From: Phycisphaerae bacterium
GTDB lineage: Bacteria; Planctomycetota; Phycisphaerae; UBA1845; Fen-1342
Length of the DNA stretch: 64,000 bases
Assembly (NCBI GenBank): GCA_017999985.1
Contig: JAGNKU010000004.1
Location: 62,001-126,000 of the forward strand
Direction: 5' to 3'
The notes beneath the pieces were generated by a model. That model ran no database searches. It had not been told where the DNA came from and worked only from the letters and a program-made list of their open reading frames with translations. Shown in pieces: positions 17,728-26,069 of this stretch. A program made the position numbers and the translations under genes. The first letter of the stretch is position 1. Each line of letters opens with the position of its first letter.

Positions 17728-20049
17728 ATGGTCAGGAAAGTGGTCTTTCTAGCGGCGCTGTTGATATCGCTCCGAGGATGGGGCAACCGGGCTCTGGCAC
17801 AAACGCCGTTAAGCACCGGATTCACCTACCAGGGGCAGCTCAAGGACGGCGGCAGCCCGGCCAACGGGACGTATGACCTGCAATTTGCACTCTACGACCA
17901 GCTGACCTTCGGCACGCAACAGGGTCCGACGGTCTGCGAGGACAACGTCGTGGTCGTAGAGGGGTTGTTTACACTGGAACTCGATTTCGGCGCGCAGTTC
18001 GCCGGCCAGGAGCGCTTCCTGGAAATCGCGGTGCGGGCCGACACAGGTCTGAACTGCGGCAATGCAACCGGGCTCGTCACGCTGAGTCCGCGACAGGCCT
18101 TAACCGGCACGCCCTACGCGCATTTTTCGTTGAACGCAGACCAGCTCGACGGCCTGGACTCCGCGGATTTCCTCCAATCGATCCCCATGCCGCTCACGCT
18201 GAGCGGGACGAGCCCGACGCACATCATCAGGGGAGAGAATGCTTCCACGGGCACTGCCTCCGTCGGCGTCTACGGCCTGTCTACCGCCGCCAGCGGCGAG
18301 ACGTACGGCGTGCGTGGTCGGAGTGACAGCGCCGGCGGGTTTGGAGTGTTCGGCGATGAGACTGCGACCAGCGGAACCACCTACGGCGTCTATGGCCGGA
18401 CAGCCAGCACAACCGGGCGCGGCGTGCAAGGGTATGCAAACGCCTCCAGCGGAAGCAACTACGGTGTATATGGCCAGAGCGACAGCACCAGTGGGACCGG
18501 CGTGTACGGCTTCGCGAGCACACTCACGGGTTCGACTTACGGCGGGCGGTTCATGACCATGAGCTCCAGCGGGCGCGCCGTGTACGCATCCGCCCTGGGG
18601 GGTAGCGGGACCACCTACGGCGTGTATGGGCTGAGCGAGAGCACGTCCGGACGCGGCGTCTATGGCACAGCCATGGCCGCAACCGGCTACGCCTACGGCG
18701 TGTATGGCGTGAGCGCCAGCACTTCCGGCGTTGGGACTGTTGGGCATGCCTCCGCCGGCACAGGCGATACGTACGGCGTTTACGGTCAGTGCGACAGCGC
18801 GGATGGAACCGGCGTCTTCGGCCTTGCCACTAACACCGGCTTGTCGGAGAACTACGGTGGGCACTTCGTGAGCAACGGCCAACTGGGGCGCGCCGTCTAC
18901 GGTCTGGCCACCAACACCTCGGGCCTGACCTACGGCGGCTACTTCGAGACCGACAGTAACCAGGGAACTGGGATCTGGGCGTCCGGCGGCACGTATGGCG
19001 GGCGCTTTGAGGCCGCCAGCACTTCCGGGGTCGCGGTCTCCGGCACCGCCACGGCCACCAGTGGCAGCACGTACGGCGTGAAAGGATCAGCCGGTGCCTC
19101 GTCGTCGGGGATCGGTGTTTACGGCGCCGGCGGCGCCATTGGCGTGCAGGGCTGGAGCAATTCCGAGATCGGCGTCCTCGGGCAGGCCGGGTCGAGCGGC
19201 ACCGGCGCCATCGGAGGGAGTTTCGAGAGCCTCAGCCCCGACGGGCGCGGTGTCACGGGCTGGGCCAGCGGCAGCGGCGACTCCTACGGCGGATATTTCG
19301 GCACGCCGAGCACATCCGGGCGCGGCGTATATGGTCAGGCTACGGCCACCAGCGGCAGCACGTTTGGTGGGTACTTCGAAAGCGCCAGCACCTCTGGCTA
19401 CGGCGTCTACGCGCGGAACAGCGCCACGAGCGGCACGATCTACGGCGTGCGCGGGTACGCGAGCACCGCCGCCGGCGGGTATGCCGTGTATGCCGCCGGA
19501 GACATGGGCGCCAGCGGCACCAAACCATTCCGCATCGACCACCCCATCGACCCGGAGAACAAATACCTCCTGCACTACGCGACTGAATCGCCCGAGGTCC
19601 TCAACTTCTACTCCGGCAAGGTCACACTGGATGAGCGCGGCGAAACGGTGGTGGAATTGCCCGACTATTTCGCCAGCATCAACAAGGACCCACGGTACAT
19701 GCTCACCGCCATCGGCGCGCCGATGCCGATGCTGCACGTGGCGGAGGAAATCAGCGAGGAGGCGCTGGCGGCCGGCGAGCAGGCCGGCCCCGGCGATGCG
19801 CCGCCGCCCTGCACATTCCGCATTGCTGGCGGTGTCGCAGGAGGCAAGGTGTCCTGGCGTGTCGAAGCCCTGCGCAATGACCTGCGCGTGCGCCTGCACG
19901 GCGCACCTGTTGAGCACGAGAAGACCGGCCCCGAGCGTGGCAAGTACCAGCATCCCGAATACTACGGCCTGCCGCTCGAGAAGGGCATGGACCACGAAGC
20001 CCTGCGTGCGCGCCCGCCTGGTGAACTTGAAGGCGAGGAGCAGGACTAA
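17728..20049 (+). CDS. Secreted fibre-like protein with YGVYG repeats and KIDHP-type C-terminal domain
   Basis: This 773-residue exported protein is paralogous to the one at 6664-8868. It has a signal peptide (1-25, ending ALAQ). At residue ~32 the shared domain starts (FTYQGQLKDGG) and runs to TLSPRQALTGTPYAHFS and LDGLDSADFLQ. About 430 residues of imperfect 26-residue repeats follow (YGVYGQSDSTSGTGVYGFA), probably a beta-solenoid stalk. From about residue 601 comes the conserved C-terminal domain: FRIDHPIDPENKYLLHYA, then SPEVLNFYSGKVTLDERG, ending GKYQHPEYYGLPLEKGMD. There is no PEP-CTERM signal. The start ATG follows AGGAG. The function is unknown; the shape suggests an extracellular fibre with an adhesion or shielding role. 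Confidence 0.72.
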   Translation: MVRKVVFLAALLISLRGWGNRALAQTPLSTGFTYQGQLKDGGSPANGTYDLQFALYDQLTFGTQQGPTVCEDNVVVVEGLFTLELDFGAQFAGQERFLEIAVRADTGLNCGNATGLVTLSPRQALTGTPYAHFSLNADQLDGLDSADFLQSIPMPLTLSGTSPTHIIRGENASTGTASVGVYGLSTAASGETYGVRGRSDSAGGFGVFGDETATSGTTYGVYGRTASTTGRGVQGYANASSGSNYGVYGQSDSTSGTGVYGFASTLTGSTYGGRFMTMSSSGRAVYASALGGSGTTYGVYGLSESTSGRGVYGTAMAATGYAYGVYGVSASTSGVGTVGHASAGTGDTYGVYGQCDSADGTGVFGLATNTGLSENYGGHFVSNGQLGRAVYGLATNTSGLTYGGYFETDSNQGTGIWASGGTYGGRFEAASTSGVAVSGTATATSGSTYGVKGSAGASSSGIGVYGAGGAIGVQGWSNSEIGVLGQAGSSGTGAIGGSFESLSPDGRGVTGWASGSGDSYGGYFGTPSTSGRGVYGQATATSGSTFGGYFESASTSGYGVYARNSATSGTIYGVRGYASTAAGGYAVYAAGDMGASGTKPFRIDHPIDPENKYLLHYATESPEVLNFYSGKVTLDERGETVVELPDYFASINKDPRYMLTAIGAPMPMLHVAEEISEEALAAGEQAGPGDAPPPCTFRIAGGVAGGKVSWRVEALRNDLRVRLHGAPVEHEKTGPERGKYQHPEYYGLPLEKGMDHEALRARPPGELEGEEQD
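18245..19500 (+). repeat. Coding tandem repeat of about 78 bp (YGVYG repeats)
   Basis: Around fourteen degenerate units encode YGVYGxSxSTSGxGVYG-type 26-residue repeats. The DNA shows recurrent TACGGCGT and AGCAC...GGCGT blocks. It is a protein repeat, not CRISPR: there are no constant repeats with unique spacers and the reading frame is continuous. Confidence 0.75.
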
Positions 20050-20526
20050 GCTCTCGCGGTCCTCAAAGGGCCGCGTGTTGAGCGAGCGCATTTCAGGCGA
20101 AGCCAATGCAGTAACCGGCTCGACATCGCGTGTCGTCACGCCCGCGCAGATGGGACAAGGGGGCGTTGAGGTCCACGGCGTGAACAGTCTCAGGGTAAGC
20201 GGGTCAGTGCTACACACACCGACCGCGATCGGGTGTGCGGTTCAGTCAACGGACACAGAGGTCCTCGACGCCCGCTGGCCCCCAGCGGAAGGTGAACACG
20301 GACGGGTTGGCTGCCGGTGCCGCGGTCAGGCCGCGTTTGGACGCCGTCCGCGGGGGTGGTTTACTATCAACGCTTGTCGCCCCGAGTCCGAAGTGCCGCC
20401 CGCATCCCTCCAGCCTGAACGCGATTGTCCGCGTCGGCGCGCGTCCGGTCCGCGCGGGATATGCTGTCCATTGTGCCCAAGCCAGCCACGACACCGTGCG
20501 CGGATGATGTCTCAGGAAATGGGTTC
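20050..20526. other. 477-bp convergent intergenic region
   Basis: Only a hairpin is noteworthy: CTCTCGCGGTCC (20051-20062) pairs with GGGCCGCG...GAG (20068-20082) immediately after the fibre-gene stop, with one G-U pair. It is a plausible terminator without a T tract. The rest shows no recognisable gene, RNA or repeat on either strand. Confidence 0.4.
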
Positions 20527-21249
20527 TCATGTTCCGCGTCGGTTCGCGGCGGGCCGCGCGACGCGCCGTCGCCATGATGCGCTCCGGCAAGATAACGCGG
20601 CGAGCACCATCGCCACGGGCACCAGAAAGCACGGCAAGCCGACCGCCGTGGCGTCGATTTCGTGGAATTGGCGGACCTGCGGCAAAATACCCGGCAACGC
20701 GGCGATGTCGCCCAAGCCGAACTCCTCGCGCTGCCCAAGTGTCACCCAGAGCTTGCCCGACTGGCCCGCAGGGTCATACGCAACCAGGTAGTAGCGCCCC
20801 GCAACGGTGATGGGAATCGTCTCGGTCAGCAGAATCCACGAGGAGGTGCCGCTGAATGGCTCATCGAATTCCACCGGCTCCGCGACCTGATCTGAGGGAA
20901 ACCGCTCAGCACCCAGGCCCGTTGGCACTGCAAACGGCAGGCGGGCCTGCGGCAGTCCCGGACCGACCAGCACGAGCGCGGGGCGATAGTTCGTTAGCCG
21001 CTCAAGCACCGGCACGCCGAGCTGGAAGTACAGGGACTGGCCCTCGTTGAGATGAAAGGTAAGCCAGAGCTGGGGCGACTCAGCCGTGACCTCGTGGTAC
21101 ACCACCTGCGAGAGATCGACGTCCGAGATGTAAAACGCCGTAGAGGCGTCCCGGGCGGAGCCATCGCTCAACGTGGGCCGGTGTGCCCACGCGACCGACG
21201 GCACACTGACCAGCAGAACGACGCCGAAAACCAATGCAGGTGAACGCAC
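20527..21249 (-). CDS. Conserved exported hypothetical protein with C-terminal membrane anchor
   Basis: I do not recognise a named family. The 240-residue protein starts at a GTG (21249) with an AGGAG site 8-9 nt upstream. It has a signal peptide (VRSPALVFGVVLLVSVP, cleavage after VAWA) and a mature part starting HRPTLSDGSARDASTAFYIS. One central beta-rich domain follows (SQVVYHEVTAESPQLWLTFHL, YYLVAYDPAGQSGKLWVTLG), then a hydrophobic segment near residues 205-222 before an Arg-rich end. This gives a periplasmic domain with a C-terminal anchor. The mature N-terminus with conserved His and the GRYYLVAYDP strand recall periplasmic domains from metal-handling or redox loci, but that is only an impression. 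It is downstream of the photolyase genes on the same strand. Confidence 0.6.
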   Translation of the reverse strand: MRSPALVFGVVLLVSVPSVAWAHRPTLSDGSARDASTAFYISDVDLSQVVYHEVTAESPQLWLTFHLNEGQSLYFQLGVPVLERLTNYRPALVLVGPGLPQARLPFAVPTGLGAERFPSDQVAEPVEFDEPFSGTSSWILLTETIPITVAGRYYLVAYDPAGQSGKLWVTLGQREEFGLGDIAALPGILPQVRQFHEIDATAVGLPCFLVPVAMVLAALSCRSASWRRRVARPAANRRGT

Positions 21250-21339
21250 GACGATTTCTCCTGGACCATTGCCGCGCCCGGAACAAGCAATTATACAACA
21301 TGCTGTTCGCGCGGGGCAGCACAATCAGTCCTCGCTCGG

Positions 21340-21565
21340 TTGGATCTCGGGCAGATTGGTGAACGCCGCGCAGTCCGCGCGACAGCGCCTGGCGGCTGTG
21401 CAGGACGAAATTCAACTGCATCGAGCCCCCGCCGCGGTTGGACCAGTGCGCGCGGCGTGCGGCCGCGGCCGCAATTACGCCCTCCCGGGCGGAGCGGCGC
21501 GCATGATACAGCGCGGTGCCATCGCCGACGCACAGGTCCGATCGAAGCCACAGCAACGCCGCCAT
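21340..21565 (-). pseudogene. N-terminal fragment of a class I photolyase/cryptochrome
   Basis: The translation from the ATG at 21565 begins AALLWLRSDLCVGDGTALYHA. This matches the LVWFRxDLRxxDNxAL start of DNA photolyases. It continues with REGVIA and a segment like the antenna-domain pattern (RRAHWSNRGGGSMQLNFVLH, then RQALSRGLRG). After about 75 residues the similarity ends, and the FAD-binding domain is missing. It begins 9 bp after the stop of the intact photolyase-related gene, so it is probably the remnant of a second photolyase in the same operon. Confidence 0.6.
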
Positions 21566-21574
21566 GCAACAACT

Positions 21575-23188
21575 CTAGCTGGGGGCAGCAGGACACTGAA
21601 TCCCAAACTCCCGTCGGCGTTCCCGCGCCTGCGCTATTACGGTGGCGCGCTCGTCGTCCGTCAGGCGATCGACATGCCGCATGATCATGCGCATGCGACG
21701 ATTGCCCCGAAATCGCCGCCGGTTTCGGATGAGAAAATCCCAGTAGAACGTGGTGAACGGACAGGCTGCCGACCCGGTGCGTTGGGCTGGGTCGAAGCGG
21801 CAGGTCGCGCAGTAGTTGCTCATGCGCGCGATGTACCTGCCGCTGGCGACGTAGGGCTTCGTGCCGACCACGCCACCATCGGCATGCATCGCCATGCCAA
21901 GCGTGTTCGGCAGCGTCACCCAGTCGACGGCGTCCACGTACATTCCCAGGTACCAGTCGCTGATCTGACGCGGAGCCACCCCCGCAAGCAGCGCGAAGTT
22001 GCCGGTGACCATCAGCCGCTGAATGTGGTGGCCATAGCCGTACTGGAGCACCTGCCCGATGCACTCTCGCAAGCACACCATGTCGGTCTGGCCCGTCCAG
22101 TAGAACTCCGGCAGGCTACCGTGCTGGTCGAGCTCGTTCCGCGCCTCGTAACCTGGGCCCGCGTGCCAGTAGATCCCGTGGATGAACTCGCGCCAGCCGA
22201 TGATCTGGCGCACAAAACCCTCCACACAATTCAGCGGCGCGGCAGCGGACTCGTACGCCGCGCAGGCGGCGGCGATGCACGCGCGCGGGTCCAGCAGCTT
22301 CAGATTCAACGCCGGCGACAGAAGCGAGTGATACAGGAAGGGCTGCCCCGACCACATGGCGTCCTGGTAGGTACCAAAGTGCGGTAGCCGGTTCCGGATG
22401 AAGTCATCCAGCGCCTGGCGAGCCTGGACCCGCGTCACTGGCCAGCGAAATCGTGCGAGGTGGCCTGGATTGCGGGCGAAACGTCGCTCGACGAGCACGA
22501 GCACCTCCTGGGTGATGGCGTCCATCCGCGGCGCATACGGCGGCGGCACTTGCGGTGCGCGCCGAAACGAACCGCGGTTCTGCTGGTCGTAGTTCCATTG
22601 GCCGCCCGCGGGCGCGCCGTTCGGTTCCACCAGGATGCCGAGCCTGCGGCGCTGCCAGCGATAGAAGTGCTCCATCACCGGCTGCTTCCGCCCAGCCATC
22701 CAGCCGGCGAATTCCATATCGCTCACGAGGAAGTGCCGATCCGGGAACGTATGCAACGGAAGCCCGGTGGCGGCCGCGGCGTCGTCCACCACCCGCCGGA
22801 CGCGCCACTCTCCCGGCCGTGTGCAGCTGAGCGCCGCGGGCTTGAGCGTTTTCGCGGCGCGCCGAATCTCGCCGCGCAACGAGTGCGTGTTGGCGGGATC
22901 GTCCAGGGGCACGTACTGGACGCGAAACCCGCGACACTGCAGTTCGATGGCAAAGTGGCGCATGGCGGCCAAGAACAGCGTGGTTCGTTGCTTGTGGCTG
23001 GGTACGTGTGTGGATTCGCCTGCGACCTCCATCATCAGGACCGCATCCGTGGACGCATCAAGCCCGGTCAAGGCAGCGGCGTGTGGGTCAAGCTGATCGC
23101 CCAACACGATCGCCAGATTCCGTACCGCTCCCCTGACTCTCAGCGTCGGAAAGCGCTGCGAACGGACGGTGGCGTGTTCAGTGCGCAT
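21575..23188 (-). CDS. FeS-BCP type cryptochrome/(6-4) photolyase-related protein
   Basis: A flavoprotein of the iron-sulfur bacterial cryptochrome and photolyase group (PhrB/CryB-like), which repairs (6-4) photoproducts or signals in blue light. Its 537 residues carry the N-terminal antenna domain (LAIVLGDQLDPHAAAL, then VLMMEV) and the FAD domain with WREFIHGIYW and the GYGHHIQRLMV region. The four cluster cysteines are present: one in NCVEGFVRQIIGWREF, two in YCATCRF, and one in ACPFTTFYWDFL, with the C-x2-C-x12-C spacing of the family. It binds FAD, [4Fe-4S] and usually a ribityllumazine antenna. The start overlaps the end of the SDR gene by 11 bp, so the two are coupled. Blue-light genes surround it. 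Confidence 0.93.
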   Translation of the reverse strand: MRTEHATVRSQRFPTLRVRGAVRNLAIVLGDQLDPHAAALTGLDASTDAVLMMEVAGESTHVPSHKQRTTLFLAAMRHFAIELQCRGFRVQYVPLDDPANTHSLRGEIRRAAKTLKPAALSCTRPGEWRVRRVVDDAAAATGLPLHTFPDRHFLVSDMEFAGWMAGRKQPVMEHFYRWQRRRLGILVEPNGAPAGGQWNYDQQNRGSFRRAPQVPPPYAPRMDAITQEVLVLVERRFARNPGHLARFRWPVTRVQARQALDDFIRNRLPHFGTYQDAMWSGQPFLYHSLLSPALNLKLLDPRACIAAACAAYESAAAPLNCVEGFVRQIIGWREFIHGIYWHAGPGYEARNELDQHGSLPEFYWTGQTDMVCLRECIGQVLQYGYGHHIQRLMVTGNFALLAGVAPRQISDWYLGMYVDAVDWVTLPNTLGMAMHADGGVVGTKPYVASGRYIARMSNYCATCRFDPAQRTGSAACPFTTFYWDFLIRNRRRFRGNRRMRMIMRHVDRLTDDERATVIAQARERRREFGIQCPAAPS

Positions 23189-24698
23189 GGTTACGTGGGG
23201 TGTGCTTGCCGAGGACCGTCCCCGCTGTCACAGGCACGCCGCGTTCGGCCACCTGGCGGATTCCCTGTAACATGCCGTTGAATACCAGACCGTGCAGCGG
23301 CATCACCGCGTACCAGTAGGCCAGCCCCAGCAGTCCCCGCGGCTTGAAACGCGCGGTCTGGATCAATGCGCATCGGGCCGCGTCCTGGTCATCCGGGCGA
23401 ATCTCAAAGCTGAGCAACGCCTCGCCCGGCAACTTCATCTCCGCCCGCAGCTCGAGGCGACGATTCACTTCAACGCCCGTTACGCGCCAGAAATCCAGCG
23501 CGTCGCCATAGGACAGTCGCTGCGGGTCGCGCCGGCCGCGGCGCAGGCCCGGTCCGCCCACGAGGCGGTCAAGCCAGCCACGCACGCGCCACAACCAGTC
23601 GGCGGCGTAGTAGCCCTGATCGCCGCCGATGCGGGTGACGGCGTGATAGACGGTCTCCGGCCGCGCGCGCACATCCGACATCCGCCGATCCACGAAGACC
23701 CGGCCACCGGACCAGTCGGGATCACCCGGCAGCGGCCCGGCGTCGAACCAGGCCGTCTCGATTTCATGAGCCCGCGTCCTGCCCAGCGCGGCATCGATCG
23801 CTTCGCGGATGGTCAACAGGCGTTGCGGCATGAGGCGCGCGGCGTCATCGTCGCGGCACACCACGCGGTTGCGCAGTCCCTCCGCCAGCGGACGGGCGAT
23901 GCGGTGGCTCAGGGGCGTCACCAGGTGAATCCACAGCGAGCTGAGTCGCGGTGTCAGCACAGGCACCGGAATGATCAGGCGCTTCCGCAGCCCGAGCGCG
24001 GCGGCCATGACCTGCATGATCTCGCGGTACGTCATGATTTCGGCCCCGCCGATGTCGAGCGTCCGGCCGCTGGTCGCCGGGCACTCCAGGCAGGCAACCA
24101 GGTAGTGCAGCACATTCTGAATGGCGATCGGTTGCGCCTCCGTGCTGACCCACCGGGGGGTGATCATCACCGGCAGCCGTTCGACCAGGTACCGCAGAAT
24201 CTCGAACGAAGCTGATCCGGCCCCGATGATCATCGCCGCGCGGAACACCGTCACGGGTACCGACCCCGAGGCCAACGCGTCTTCGACCTCGCGCCGCGAC
24301 TTGAGATGCTCGCTGAGCTGCGGACCGGTTTCTCCCAATCCGCCCAGGTAGACAATACGTTCCAGCCCCGCTTCGGCCGCGGCTTCGGCAAAGGTCCGCG
24401 CCAGCACGCGATCACGCTCGCGATACGCTCGTCCCGCGGCCACCATCGAATGGACCAGGTAATACGCCGGACCGCAGCCGCGCATCGCTTCGGCCAGCGG
24501 CTGTCGGTCGCCGACGTCGCAACGCACGCCTTCCACGCGGGGGTCGGTGCCCCAGGAGCGTGCCTCCAGCTTGCGCGGCTCCCGTGCCAGGCAGCGGACA
24601 CGGTAGCCCGCCGCCAGCAGCCGCGCCACGAGCCGGCCGCCGATGTACCCGGTCGCGCCGGTGACCAGCACGGGTTTTCGTTCGTCGGCGGCAGTCAT
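23178..24698 (-). CDS. SDR-family NAD(P)-binding oxidoreductase with C-terminal DUF2867
   Basis: A 506-residue two-domain protein of the YbjT/atypical SDR kind. The N-terminal Rossmann domain begins VLVTGATGYIGGRLVARLL (GxxGxxG), and conserved SDR blocks follow (YYLVHSM, YLGGLGE, VFRAAMIIGAGS). From about residue 330 comes the DUF2867-like domain (FVDRRMSDVRARPETVYHAV, then GGDQGYYAADWLWRVRGWLD, ending PRGLLGLAYWYAVMPLHGLVF). The reaction is unknown. This gene commonly sits beside photolyase-family genes in light-induced clusters, and here it is co-transcribed with the FeS photolyase. The ATG at 24698 follows AGAGGG. It diverges from folE across 218 bp. Confidence 0.88.
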   Translation of the reverse strand: MTAADERKPVLVTGATGYIGGRLVARLLAAGYRVRCLAREPRKLEARSWGTDPRVEGVRCDVGDRQPLAEAMRGCGPAYYLVHSMVAAGRAYRERDRVLARTFAEAAAEAGLERIVYLGGLGETGPQLSEHLKSRREVEDALASGSVPVTVFRAAMIIGAGSASFEILRYLVERLPVMITPRWVSTEAQPIAIQNVLHYLVACLECPATSGRTLDIGGAEIMTYREIMQVMAAALGLRKRLIIPVPVLTPRLSSLWIHLVTPLSHRIARPLAEGLRNRVVCRDDDAARLMPQRLLTIREAIDAALGRTRAHEIETAWFDAGPLPGDPDWSGGRVFVDRRMSDVRARPETVYHAVTRIGGDQGYYAADWLWRVRGWLDRLVGGPGLRRGRRDPQRLSYGDALDFWRVTGVEVNRRLELRAEMKLPGEALLSFEIRPDDQDAARCALIQTARFKPRGLLGLAYWYAVMPLHGLVFNGMLQGIRQVAERGVPVTAGTVLGKHTPRNHAH

Positions 24699-24867
24699 GG
24701 TTGCCCTCTGATCGGGGCGGACGATCGCGGCTCTCGCCGGTGCAACGTGCTGCTCACGACTCGCGGCGTCTTTCGAGACCGGCGCGCAACACGACGTGGC
24801 TGATTATCGTCGGCGACCGGTTGCACCGAAAGATGGCGGATCGCCTCAGGGCCTTTCTCACGAGCCA

Positions 24868-24896
24868 ATGACGCCGGTAGCTGTGGTTGGTATACT
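24868..24896 (+). promoter_or_regulatory. Candidate promoter for folE-BLUF
   Basis: TATACT (24891-24896), a 5/6 match to the -10 consensus, lies 17 bp after ATGACG (24868-24873, 4/6 to TTGACA). It is 21 nt before the folE start and just upstream of an ideal AGGAGG ribosome site. The divergent SDR-photolyase operon starts 170 bp to the left. Confidence 0.5.
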
Positions 24897-24916
24897 GCGG
24901 TCCGCAGGAGGCCGAC

Positions 24917-25630
24917 ATGGCTGCGAAGTGGGACAACCGAGACGCCCAGACGCCCGTCGCGGATCGCATCCGGGCGCGCCTCGTCGCCGCCCGCCGGCGC
25001 TTTCACGCCAACGACAGCATCGCCGACTTCATCGAGCCCGGAGAGCTGGAAGCACTTCAGGGCGAAGTCCAAGCTAAGCTCCAGGACGTTTTGGACACGC
25101 TCGTGATTGACACCGCCAGCGATCACAACACCCAGGACACGGCCCGCCGGGTCGCCAGGATGTTCGTCAACGAGGTCTTCCGCGGCCGCTACGCGCCGAT
25201 GCCGCCGGTGACCGAATTCCCCAACATCGCCCGGCTCAACGAGCTGATGATCGTGGGGCCCGTGCTCGTGCGCAGCGCCTGCTCGCACCATCTGTGCCCG
25301 ATCATCGGCCAGCTCTGGGTGGGCGTGATGCCCAACGAGCACTCCGCGCTGATCGGGCTGTCGAAGTACGCCCGGCTGGTGGAATGGGTGATGGCGCGCC
25401 CGCAAATTCAGGAAGAAGCCATCGTGCAGTTGGCCGACCTGCTGCAGGAGAAGATGCGCCCGGATGGACTGGCGGTCATCATGCGCGCGGACCATTACTG
25501 CATGCAATGGCGCGGCGTGAAGGACATGGACTCCAAGATGGTCAACAGCGTCATGCGCGGCAGTTTCCTGAAAAACCCCAATCTCCGCCGCGAGTTCCTG
25601 GCGCTGCTGAACAACCGCAACCGGTCGTAA
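24917..25630 (+). CDS. folE: GTP cyclohydrolase I
   Basis: It converts GTP to 7,8-dihydroneopterin triphosphate, the first step of folate and pterin synthesis. The 237-residue protein has the zinc site in the form SACSHHLCPIIGQLWVGVMP (Cys and His ligands) plus the later Cys in RADHYCMQWRGV. Substrate-loop residues are in GLSKYARLVEWVM and the QERL-equivalent segment (IVQLADLLQEKM). An AGGAGG site sits 5 nt before the ATG at 24917. It lies 10 nt upstream of the BLUF gene and divergent from SDR-photolyase. In such clusters an extra folE may supply pterin for photolyase antenna cofactors. Whether it is the genome's only folE cannot be judged here. Confidence 0.93.
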   Translation: MAAKWDNRDAQTPVADRIRARLVAARRRFHANDSIADFIEPGELEALQGEVQAKLQDVLDTLVIDTASDHNTQDTARRVARMFVNEVFRGRYAPMPPVTEFPNIARLNELMIVGPVLVRSACSHHLCPIIGQLWVGVMPNEHSALIGLSKYARLVEWVMARPQIQEEAIVQLADLLQEKMRPDGLAVIMRADHYCMQWRGVKDMDSKMVNSVMRGSFLKNPNLRREFLALLNNRNRS

Positions 25631-25640
25631 GGAATCTGCG

Positions 25641-26069
25641 ATGCTCGTGCGCTTGATTTACGCCAGCCGATCCACGAAGCCCATCAACGACGACATGATC
25701 CAGAACATTCTGGACCAGTCCGGCAGGCACAATGTCGCCGCGGGCATCACCGGCGTGCTGTGCGTCTGCCACGGCGACATCTTCATGCAGGTACTCGAGG
25801 GTGGCCGCGAAGAAGTAAACCAGCTCTACGCGAAGCTGGTCCGCGACGCCCGGCACACCGACGTCACGCTGCTGGACTATGCGGAGATCAGCGAGCGGCG
25901 TTTCTCGAGCTGGCGCATGGGGCGTGTAGATCTGGACAAGCTTAACCTCGGCATCGTGCTGAAGTACGCGGAAAAACCGCAGCTCGACCCGTTTCAGCTC
26001 TCCGGACGCGTCGCCCTGGCCCTCCTGGAAGAGCTCATGAGCACGGCAGCGATCATGGGCGGGGGCTGA
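25641..26069 (+). CDS. Short BLUF-domain blue-light photoreceptor (PixD-like)
   Basis: A 142-residue stand-alone BLUF protein that binds FAD and senses blue light by rearranging hydrogen bonds around the flavin. The key residues are all present at PixD positions: Tyr7 (RLIYASRS), Asn31 (GRHNVAAGITG), Gln50 (DIFMQVLEGG) and Trp91 (SSWRMG). A ~45-residue C-terminal helical cap follows, as in PixD. There is no output domain (EAL, GGDEF), so signalling must go through a partner protein. It is co-transcribed with folE (10-nt gap, AAGGAA ribosome site) and its end overlaps, tail to tail, the MerR-type regulator by 17 bp. That regulator is the likely partner by analogy with E. coli BluF-BluR. Confidence 0.94.
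   Translation: MLVRLIYASRSTKPINDDMIQNILDQSGRHNVAAGITGVLCVCHGDIFMQVLEGGREEVNQLYAKLVRDARHTDVTLLDYAEISERRFSSWRMGRVDLDKLNLGIVLKYAEKPQLDPFQLSGRVALALLEELMSTAAIMGGG

Noticed and set aside
18245-19500. CRISPR-like periodic DNA
   Set aside because: The repeats are degenerate, in frame and encode a solenoid protein; there are no constant repeats with unique spacers.
20246-20632. Minus-strand open frame in the 20050-20526 gap
   Set aside because: Arg-rich composition, no ribosome site and no motif.
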